From positions 1 to 37,592 of the forward strand of contig MTOQ01000078.1 in assembly GCA_002011735.1 (NCBI GenBank): a stretch of DNA of 37,592 nucleotides. The letters are read 5' to 3'. Numbering within the stretch: position 1 is the stretch's first letter; every line of letters begins with the position of its first letter. Shown here in pieces: positions 26,764 through 33,799 of this stretch. A program made the position numbers and the translations under genes. This stretch comes from Nitrospirae bacterium JdFR-81 (GTDB taxonomy: Bacteria > Nitrospirota > Thermodesulfovibrionia > UBA6902). The notes beneath the pieces are model-generated. The model did not search any database. It was not told the DNA's origin and saw only the letters and a program-made list of their open reading frames with translations.

Positions 26764-27954
26764 TTATGGCAGGTTGGTCATGCCCCTGCTTATCTTCCAG
26801 AGGTAATATTTCTCAAACAACTGCTTTGCCCACTTGTATCTTTTGCCTGCCTTTATCTCTGCCTTTTTGCGTGGTGGTATGACTGGGAAGGCCTCCATCA
26901 GCGCCGCTGTATCACCCATGTCCATTATACATATCGCACCTACAGGCTCGGTCTCAGGGATGGGTCTGCCGTTTATCTCAGAGGCTATGACCCTGGCCGC
27001 ATCCTTTGCCATCCTCTCCGTCATATACCCCGTCTTCGGGACACCCGTGGGGATGGGTGTGGGCTCAGGTGGTGCCATGGCTATGGCAACCCCCACTGAG
27101 AAGATGTTCTTATATTCCTTGTGTCTGTAGTGCTGGTCAACAGGGATAAAGCCCTTGGGATTGCTGATGTCCGAGACGGCCTTGACCCCGCTCATGGGAG
27201 GTGCAAACATGGCGAGTTTGAACGGCAGTCTGGTTCCATCCTTCAGCCTCACCTCATCAGGTGCGAATTCCTCAACCGCCTGGTTGGCCATAACCTTTAT
27301 CTCCCTGTCTGCAAACTCGTCCTCCATCATCCTCCTTGATGTCCTGAGCCCACCGATTCCAAAATGCCCTATATATGGCTCTGATGTAACGAATGTTATC
27401 TGGACCTTGTGACGGATGCCGTGTCTTCTCAATTCAGTATCAATCTCAAACACATACTCATACGCAGGGCCAAAGCAACTCACACCCTGGACCGCACCAA
27501 CCACCACGGGCCCTGGCTCCTTGAGGAACCTCAACCACGCATCCCTCGCCCTTAATGCAAGGTCAAGCTCGAATATGCATTCAGTGTACCCGTTTATCGG
27601 GCCGAGTCCAGGGACAGCCGAGAATACCAGCGAGGGGCCTGTTGCCACCACAAGGTAGTCATAGGGTATCTGCTGTGATGCTGTTATAACCTTTGATGAA
27701 CCAGCATCCACGCCCTTTGCCTCTTCATGGATGAATCTTATATCCTTTGGCCTGAGTATCTTTTCAAGCGGAAGGGTGATATCCTCGGGCCTCCTCCATC
27801 CCATTGACAACCATGGAAGCGATGGGATAAAGACAAACTTATCCTGATTACATATGAGGGTGATATCTGCCTTGTTACCCAGGAGCCTCTTCAGTTCAAA
27901 GGCAGATGTCAGACCCCCAAAGGAGCCACCTATGATAACGATCCTTGTCATCAT
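26764..27954 (-). CDS. FAD-dependent sulfide:quinone oxidoreductase-like protein
   Basis: RIVIIGGSFGGLTSAFEL; PYDYLVVATGP; VSCFGPAYEYVFEID; IFSVGVAIAMAPPEPTPIPTGVPKTGYMTE. Confidence 0.82.
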   Translation of the reverse strand: MMTRIVIIGGSFGGLTSAFELKRLLGNKADITLICNQDKFVFIPSLPWLSMGWRRPEDITLPLEKILRPKDIRFIHEEAKGVDAGSSKVITASQQIPYDYLVVATGPSLVFSAVPGLGPINGYTECIFELDLALRARDAWLRFLKEPGPVVVGAVQGVSCFGPAYEYVFEIDTELRRHGIRHKVQITFVTSEPYIGHFGIGGLRTSRRMMEDEFADREIKVMANQAVEEFAPDEVRLKDGTRLPFKLAMFAPPMSGVKAVSDISNPKGFIPVDQHYRHKEYKNIFSVGVAIAMAPPEPTPIPTGVPKTGYMTERMAKDAARVIASEINGRPIPETEPVGAICIMDMGDTAALMEAFPVIPPRKKAEIKAGKRYKWAKQLFEKYYLWKISRGMTNLP

Positions 27955-27961
27955 GCCCCCC

Positions 27962-28225
27962 TTAAAATATGCCTATTACCTTGTCAGCCCCGACCATGAG
28001 GTCTATAAGCTGGTCATAGTCAACGGGTCTTCCCCTGATCTCTGATTCGCTGATCCCCCGCAGTTTCATGTCATCAACCATTACATAGATGTTCTCATTC
28101 TTGAGATCCCTTGAGGCATACACCGCATCCTGCAGGAGACACACATCCGCCCCCATATCCATGGCGAGCCTGTATGATGTCCTGAATTCCTTTGTATCAG
28201 GTGCACTTGATATGAGGAATAACAT
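27962..28225 (-). CDS. Small DsrE-fold protein, DsrH/TusB-like
   Basis: MLFLISSAPDTKEFRTSYRLAMDMGADVCLLQDAVYASR...GRPVDYDQLIDLMVGADKVIGIF; position in the operon. Confidence 0.7.
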   Translation of the reverse strand: MLFLISSAPDTKEFRTSYRLAMDMGADVCLLQDAVYASRDLKNENIYVMVDDMKLRGISESEIRGRPVDYDQLIDLMVGADKVIGIF

Positions 28226-28238
28226 ACTACCACCTCCC

Positions 28239-28589
28239 TTAAAATATCATTACCGCCTGGGCCTCCTTTACTGCCTGTCTGAGCCTCTCTCCGTCATCTA
28301 TCCTGACGCCTTCAACAAGGTCGTCCTCGGTGAGATTGTATTCTTCAAGTGACTGTCTGTGTGCATAGATCTCCATCTCCTCGGACAGGAGTTCAAGGCT
28401 CTCGGCAAGTCCTGTAAAACCCGTATCACCCGCGTCCTGCCCCTTCTTTGCGGTGAATACCCCGCTGTCGATCAGATAGAGCGTTGCCCTATAATCAGAG
28501 CCAGAGGCCCCACCGGCGTGTCTTACCGCCTCTGCGGCGTTGATTACTCCATAAGGTGGTCTTCTCAATATGACAAGGAGATTATCCAT
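28239..28589 (-). CDS. DsrE-fold protein, DsrF/TusC-like
   Basis: LLVILRRPPYGVINAAEAVRHAGGASGSDYRATLYLIDSGVFTAKKGQ...AVKEAQAVMIF. Confidence 0.72.
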   Translation of the reverse strand: MDNLLVILRRPPYGVINAAEAVRHAGGASGSDYRATLYLIDSGVFTAKKGQDAGDTGFTGLAESLELLSEEMEIYAHRQSLEEYNLTEDDLVEGVRIDDGERLRQAVKEAQAVMIF

Positions 28590-28633
28590 AACACCCTCCT
28601 GTTATAAAGGTCATTACTCATGAGCCAGTCCCC

Positions 28634-28990
28634 TTACATCCCTAAATTGATGAAGATGTCAGACTGCTTCATGAGTGCGAAGAGCCCTTTCAGTGTGCCT
28701 TTCTGTGGCCCGTCAATATAACTGTCTTCCGTTATACAACGGAAGTTCACACAGCCCCCTCAGAGGTCAACCTTCAGGCCCTTCTCCATGAGGGAGGTGA
28801 ATCCATCAGCAGCATGAGGCAGGCCCTTTCCCTTCTGGCCCTTGAGGAAGTTATACACGCCATCGGCCGAAGCAACGAGGTGGGTCTCAAGGCCCTTCCT
28901 GAGTGCAGCCTCGGCAATCCTCATGGCGGTATAGGTGTTCTCAAAAGAGTAGGGCGAGGTGTTGAGGAAGAGGGTCAGTCTTTTACTCAT
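28634..28990 (-). CDS. DsrE-family protein with in-frame UGA at 28760-28762, predicted selenoprotein
   Basis: MSKRLTLFLNTSPYSFENTYTAMRIAEAALRKGLETHLVASADGVYNFLKGQKGKGLPHAADGFTSLMEKGLKVDL-[UGA]-GGCVNFRCITEDSYIDGPQKGTLKGLFALMKQSDIFINLGM*. The same frame continues 41 sense codons to TAA. GGAGG ribosome-binding site before ATG 28990/28993. Confidence 0.82.
28722..28754 (-). promoter_or_regulatory. Candidate bacterial SECIS element downstream of the UGA
   Basis: CUGU-gugaa-CUUCCGUU-GUAU-AACGGAAG-ACAG: perfect 8-bp apical stem, tetraloop starting with G, 22 nt between UGA and loop, and a 4-bp lower stem. Confidence 0.75.
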
Positions 28991-29331
28991 CATCTCCTCC
29001 TTTCTCCAGGGTATGTGCCCTTCTTTGTTACAGGGCAGCATTCAGGCCCTGGTAGTTCTCTGTCATACTCCTTCCTGAGTATCTCAAGGAGGTCAAGGAC
29101 AAAGGGGTTTTTGAGAAAGTAGCACCTGAGCCGTCCATCAATGAAGTAGTCTATAATACCGGCCCTCCTCAGGAGTCCAAGATGCTGGGAGATGTTTGGC
29201 TGACTTATCTCAAGGAAGTCCTCAAGATCACTGACACACTTGACCCCCTTTGAAAGCTCATCAAGGATGGCGACCCTTACAGGATGGGCAACTATCCTGA
29301 GTATCTCGACCTTACCCTTTAATTCATTCAT
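28990..29331 (-). CDS. ArsR-family winged-helix regulator
   Basis: MNELKGKVEILRIVAHPVRVAILDELSKGVKCVSDLEDFLEISQPNISQHLGLLRRAGIIDYFIDGRLRCYFL; the track extends it to a TTG at 29361; ATGA overlap with the DsrE gene. Confidence 0.9.
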   Translation of the reverse strand: MNELKGKVEILRIVAHPVRVAILDELSKGVKCVSDLEDFLEISQPNISQHLGLLRRAGIIDYFIDGRLRCYFLKNPFVLDLLEILRKEYDRELPGPECCPVTKKGTYPGERRR

Positions 29332-29339
29332 ATATTCAA

Positions 29340-29368
29340 ATATTATTATATTTTTATCCAATTGTCAA
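29340..29368 (-). promoter_or_regulatory. Putative sigma70-type promoter of the arsR-dsr operon
   Basis: Minus strand TTGACA - 17 nt - TAATAT, just upstream of the arsR ATG. Confidence 0.5.
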
Positions 29369-29449
29369 GGAGGATAATCTGTGGTCTTCCCTGAAGCCCT
29401 GGGGATCTCTTCCCTTGATCCTCTTGTAAGGACTGTGTTACTTTTATCC

Positions 29450-32400
29450 ATGTCAAACTTCATCACAAATAGCCACACCAGGAGTCTTAAAAAGAGGCTT
29501 CAGGAACTCCTTTTAAAGAGCAGGGAGCTGAAGTTTCTGGTTGGATTCTTTTACTTCTCCGGCATCAGGGAGCTGTATAACGCCCTCAGAGAGAATCCTG
29601 CTGTTACACTGAAGGTACTCGTTGGCCTGAATGTGGACAGAACCATGCATGGGCTCATAGAGTACGGAGGGGATCGGCATTATCTATCAGACGACGAGAG
29701 GGTCTATAACTTTTTCAGGTCAATAAGAAATTCGATCAATACCGAACACTTCGACAACAGGGAGTTCTATGAACAGGTCAGGTTCTTTCTCCAGCTTATT
29801 AGAGACGGCAGACTGATTATCAGAAAGACCTATGAGCCAAACCATGCAAAACTCTACATATTCAAATTAGAACAGACCCAGGTCGGCAGGAATGCGCTCT
29901 TCATTACAGGCAGCAGCAATCTCACCCATGCAGGCCTGACAAAACAGCAGGAGTTCAATGTTGAGATCAGCGACTATGGCCTTGAAGAGGCCGAGGAGTA
30001 TTTTGACTCTCTGTGGAAAGAGGCTGTTTATATTACAGAGGTTGATGAGACCAGAAAAAGGCTCATAGAGCTTATTGAGAGAGAGACCCTCATAAAGGAG
30101 ATCACCCCCTTTGAAGCATACTGTCTTGTCCTTAAGACCTATCTTGATACCTTTGCCGGTATGGAACTCAGTCAGAGAGTGGAACAGGTTCTGTTGGAAA
30201 ACAACTACAGGGTCTATAACTATCAGCTTGATGCCATAAGACAGGCACGCTCCATAATAGAGCAGTGTGGTGGTGTTATCATTGCCGATGTGGTCGGGCT
30301 CGGAAAGACGGTCATTGCCTGTGCAGTGGCCTTTGAGCTTAAAAAGAGGGGGATCGTCATTGCACCCCCTGGGCTTATCGGCGATAAGACAGCCTCAGAG
30401 GGCTGGAAGAAGTATCTTGAAGAGTTCTATCTCTCGAAATTTGGCTGGGAGGCATTCTCACTTGGTGACCTTGAGAAGGTTGCAGACTATGTCTCAAGAG
30501 CAAGGGATATCGAGGTGGTCATTGTTGATGAGGCCCACAGGTTCAGAAATCAGGACACCAGGGATTATGAGCTCCTCAAAAACATCTGCAGGGGCAGAAA
30601 CGTTATGCTCCTCACGGCCACACCCTTTAACAACAGACCGGCCGATATATTTTCTCTTTTGAAGCTATTCATTACCCCCAAGAAATCAACCATAACCCTT
30701 ACCGATAACCTTGAGGCAAAGTTCGTTGAGTTCAGGGGCACCTTTGACAGGCTTTCTTATATAAGGAGATATGCAAACTCGTCAGATCCGAAGAAGCGAC
30801 AGAGGGCGCTTGCCTACTATAATGCACTCTTTGGTGAAGGGACAATAGACCTCAGAAAGGTAAAGGCCCGTGCCCACTACCTTGCAGGACAGATAAAGCA
30901 CGTGATCGAGCCTGTTACCATCAGGCGCAACAGGCTCGATCTCCAGAAGAACCCCCTTTATAAGGATGAAGTAAGGGAACTCTCAAAGGTGGAAGACCCC
31001 ATGGAATGGTTCTATGAGCTCACCGAGGAGCAGTCAGGGTTCTATGACAGGATAATAAACGAGTACTTTGCCATGCCAGAAGAGGGGGGCAGATTTAAAG
31101 GAGCCATATACATGCCATTTGCCTATGAGGTGGGCAGGGTGGATGACCTTGGAGAGGATGAGCAGTTTCAGTATATCTCACAGTTTAACCTCTACGACTT
31201 CATGAGGAGACTCCTTGTAAAGCGGTTCGAGAGCTCCTTTGGTGCATTCAGACAGAGCCTCAAGAACTTCAGGAAGATTACACAGGATGTCCTCACCTTC
31301 ATAGAGAAGACCGGCAGATACATCCTTGATAGGGACCTCCTGGAGAAGATATACGACAAAGACCCCGAGGTAATAGAACAAGAGCTTGCTGGATATGCTG
31401 AAAAAATCAGAAAGAACGAGTATCCCAAGAATCACAAGATCTATGAAATAAAAAAGTTTAAAAGACAGAAGGAATTCATAGAGGACATAAACTCTGATTT
31501 AGAGCTCTTTGAAGACATCCTTAAGGAACTGGAAGGATTGAATCTTGTTGATGATGATCCAAAGGTTGAATCCCTGATTAAAAATCTCAAAACAGATATC
31601 CTCAATAAATCGAAAGATAACGAACCAAAGAGAAAGGCCGTTATCTTTTCTGAATATATAGACACGGTAGAGTATCTTGAACCAATACTACAGAAGGCGT
31701 TCAACAACAGGGTCCTTGTTGTAAGGGGAGACCTCACAAAGAGAAAGACCGATGATATCTACGCAAACTTCGATGCCTCCCATCCTGAAGAAAGGCAACG
31801 GGACGATTATGATATCCTTCTTACCACCGACAAGATATCCGAAGGATTCAACCTTAATCGTGCAGGAGTAGTGGTTAACTATGACATCCCCTGGAACCCC
31901 GTGCGTGTCATCCAGAGGGTGGGAAGGATCAACCGTATCAGCAAGAAGGTATTTGATAGCCTCTATATAGTAAACTTCTTCCCCACAGAGAAGGGTGCCG
32001 ATCTTGTGAGGTCTCGTGAGATAGCCTCAAACAAGATGTTTCTCATACACAATGCCCTGGGAGAGGACTCAAAGATCTTTGACATAGATGAAGAGCCGAC
32101 TCCATCAGGTTTATACCAGAGGATTCAGCAGAATCCGGACTACCTGGAGTCAGAGAGCTTTTATACAAGGGTGCTGAAGGAGTTCGAAGAGATAAAGGCA
32201 TCCCATCCCTCATTGATAGAATCCCTTGAGAATTTCCCACCACGGGTCAAGGTTGCAAAACCATCTGGCAGGGATGAACTCTTTGTGGTTATCAAGAAGG
32301 GCAGGCTGTTTGTCCATCATAAAGACTATTCCGAGAACGATATAGACACAGTGTCACTTGAAGATGTGTATGAAAGGATCAGGGCAGACGCCGAAACAGA

Positions 32401-32788
32401 GGCACTCCCTCTCAGCAACAGATTCTGGGACGAATATGAGGCTGTAAAAAACTTCAGAGAGAGGCACACCTCTCACAGGGTTGAGCACAGCATAGAGCAG
32501 AAGGCTGTCAACAATCTGAAGACAATACTGAAGATAAGTGATATGGATGCACTCACCCCTTATAAACCATTTATCAGGATCCTCCTTGAGGACATCCTTG
32601 ACTACGGAACCCTATCCAACTATACCCTCCGGAGGCTTGCCAATCTTAATATACAGGATCAGGACAGATTGGTCGGCGAAATAAATACCCTCAGGAGACA
32701 GCTTGGGGAAGACTATCTGGAGAGGGAAAGAGGGAGAATGAAGGAGATTGCAAAAGAGATAATTATTGCCATAGAGAACAGAAAGTGA
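29450..32788 (+). CDS. PLD-like nuclease domain fused to SNF2/DEAH helicase
   Basis: MSNFITNSHTRSLKKRLQELL; PLD motif NHAKLYIF...GSSNLTHAGL; Walker A DVVGLGKTV; VDEAHRF; LLTATPFNN; TDKISEGFNLNRA...IPWNPVRVIQRVGRINR; the track start is 29381. Confidence 0.9.
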   Translation: MSNFITNSHTRSLKKRLQELLLKSRELKFLVGFFYFSGIRELYNALRENPAVTLKVLVGLNVDRTMHGLIEYGGDRHYLSDDERVYNFFRSIRNSINTEHFDNREFYEQVRFFLQLIRDGRLIIRKTYEPNHAKLYIFKLEQTQVGRNALFITGSSNLTHAGLTKQQEFNVEISDYGLEEAEEYFDSLWKEAVYITEVDETRKRLIELIERETLIKEITPFEAYCLVLKTYLDTFAGMELSQRVEQVLLENNYRVYNYQLDAIRQARSIIEQCGGVIIADVVGLGKTVIACAVAFELKKRGIVIAPPGLIGDKTASEGWKKYLEEFYLSKFGWEAFSLGDLEKVADYVSRARDIEVVIVDEAHRFRNQDTRDYELLKNICRGRNVMLLTATPFNNRPADIFSLLKLFITPKKSTITLTDNLEAKFVEFRGTFDRLSYIRRYANSSDPKKRQRALAYYNALFGEGTIDLRKVKARAHYLAGQIKHVIEPVTIRRNRLDLQKNPLYKDEVRELSKVEDPMEWFYELTEEQSGFYDRIINEYFAMPEEGGRFKGAIYMPFAYEVGRVDDLGEDEQFQYISQFNLYDFMRRLLVKRFESSFGAFRQSLKNFRKITQDVLTFIEKTGRYILDRDLLEKIYDKDPEVIEQELAGYAEKIRKNEYPKNHKIYEIKKFKRQKEFIEDINSDLELFEDILKELEGLNLVDDDPKVESLIKNLKTDILNKSKDNEPKRKAVIFSEYIDTVEYLEPILQKAFNNRVLVVRGDLTKRKTDDIYANFDASHPEERQRDDYDILLTTDKISEGFNLNRAGVVVNYDIPWNPVRVIQRVGRINRISKKVFDSLYIVNFFPTEKGADLVRSREIASNKMFLIHNALGEDSKIFDIDEEPTPSGLYQRIQQNPDYLESESFYTRVLKEFEEIKASHPSLIESLENFPPRVKVAKPSGRDELFVVIKKGRLFVHHKDYSENDIDTVSLEDVYERIRADAETEALPLSNRFWDEYEAVKNFRERHTSHRVEHSIEQKAVNNLKTILKISDMDALTPYKPFIRILLEDILDYGTLSNYTLRRLANLNIQDQDRLVGEINTLRRQLGEDYLERERGRMKEIAKEIIIAIENRK

Positions 32789-32857
32789 GTTTATCAAGTT
32801 GTGATATAATCTATAAAAAGTTTTCAAATCTATTGTGTTGGTTGAGAAAATGAAGAT

Positions 32858-32941
32858 ATGAAGACTCTTAAAGGAATAAGGGAAACTTTAGAAAGACGCA
32901 GTGATTATATAAAAGAGAGACTCGGCCTCAAAGAGATATGA
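32858..32941 (+). CDS. 27-aa peptide resembling the N-terminal helix of an MNT nucleotidyltransferase
   Basis: MKTLKGIRETLERRSDYIKERLGLKEI*; its TGA overlaps the mntA ATG (ATGA). Confidence 0.4.
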   Translation: MKTLKGIRETLERRSDYIKERLGLKEI

Positions 32942-33342
32942 AGATTGATTTCAGCAGGATAACATTAAACCACGAAAAGCTCCGCCGTTCAGGTGTAGGG
33001 GCATTGATTGTTTTTGGCTCATATGTGGAAGGCACCGCTCACCCTGGCAGTGATATAGATGTGGGGGTGGTATTTGAAGACCAGAACCCACTTAAGACTG
33101 ATCCTGTAGAAGTTTATGGTCTTCTTCATGAAGAACTTTCTGAGAAGATAAGCGAGAATATTGATATTGTATATCTACACGAAACACCCCTGAGCCTTCA
33201 ATTTAACGCTGTAACAGAGGGAGTTCCTATATTTTATACCTCAGAAGAATTTTATTATGATTATAAAGAGCGGATAATTAAGTTGTATTTAGACTTCAGG
33301 TTTTTTGAGAATATATTTGATGAGGCAGTGCTTGAAGGATGA
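32938..33342 (+). CDS. mntA: MNT-domain nucleotidyltransferase antitoxin (MntA-like)
   Basis: GSYVEGTAHPGSDID matches GSX10DXD; paired with a HEPN gene. Confidence 0.9.
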   Translation: MKIDFSRITLNHEKLRRSGVGALIVFGSYVEGTAHPGSDIDVGVVFEDQNPLKTDPVEVYGLLHEELSEKISENIDIVYLHETPLSLQFNAVTEGVPIFYTSEEFYYDYKERIIKLYLDFRFFENIFDEAVLEG

Positions 33343-33794
33343 CTGACAGAAAACCTATTAACCTCCAGAAGATCAGAAATATTCTTGCGGATATAGAGAG
33401 TAGCGTAGAAGAACTTAAAGCCATTACATCCTGTAGCCTTGATGATTTCAAGAAAGATAAAAGAAACTATGGCCTGGCAGAACACTATTTAAGAAGGGCA
33501 CTTGAGGGAGTTCTTACCATAGGAAGCCATATTCTGTCGCGCCTGCCCGTAAAGACAAAGGATTATAGACAGATTATCCTGAGTCTTGGTGAACATGGGA
33601 TAGTACCAGTGGATTTTGCCGAGAAAAACAAAAAACTTGCCAGTTACAGAAACAGGCTTGTCCATCTTTACTGGGAGGTCTCTGTAGAAGAACTATATCA
33701 GGTAATCAAACAGCATATAGATGATCTTTCCCTGTTCTGTTTTTATTATAAAGAAGTCATTAAAAATCCTCAGAAATTTGGGCTTGATGTTTAG
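33339..33794 (+). CDS. hepT: HEPN-domain toxin (HepT-like, DUF86)
   Basis: RNRLVHLYWEV matches RX4HXY; ATGA overlap with mntA. Confidence 0.9.
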   Translation: MTDRKPINLQKIRNILADIESSVEELKAITSCSLDDFKKDKRNYGLAEHYLRRALEGVLTIGSHILSRLPVKTKDYRQIILSLGEHGIVPVDFAEKNKKLASYRNRLVHLYWEVSVEELYQVIKQHIDDLSLFCFYYKEVIKNPQKFGLDV

Positions 33795-33799
33795 CAGGC

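Noticed and set aside
32805-32810. TATAAT as a promoter for the mntA-hepT-methylase genes
   Set aside because: Good -10 but the sequence 17 nt upstream (aaagtg) is a poor -35; not strong enough to list as a feature.
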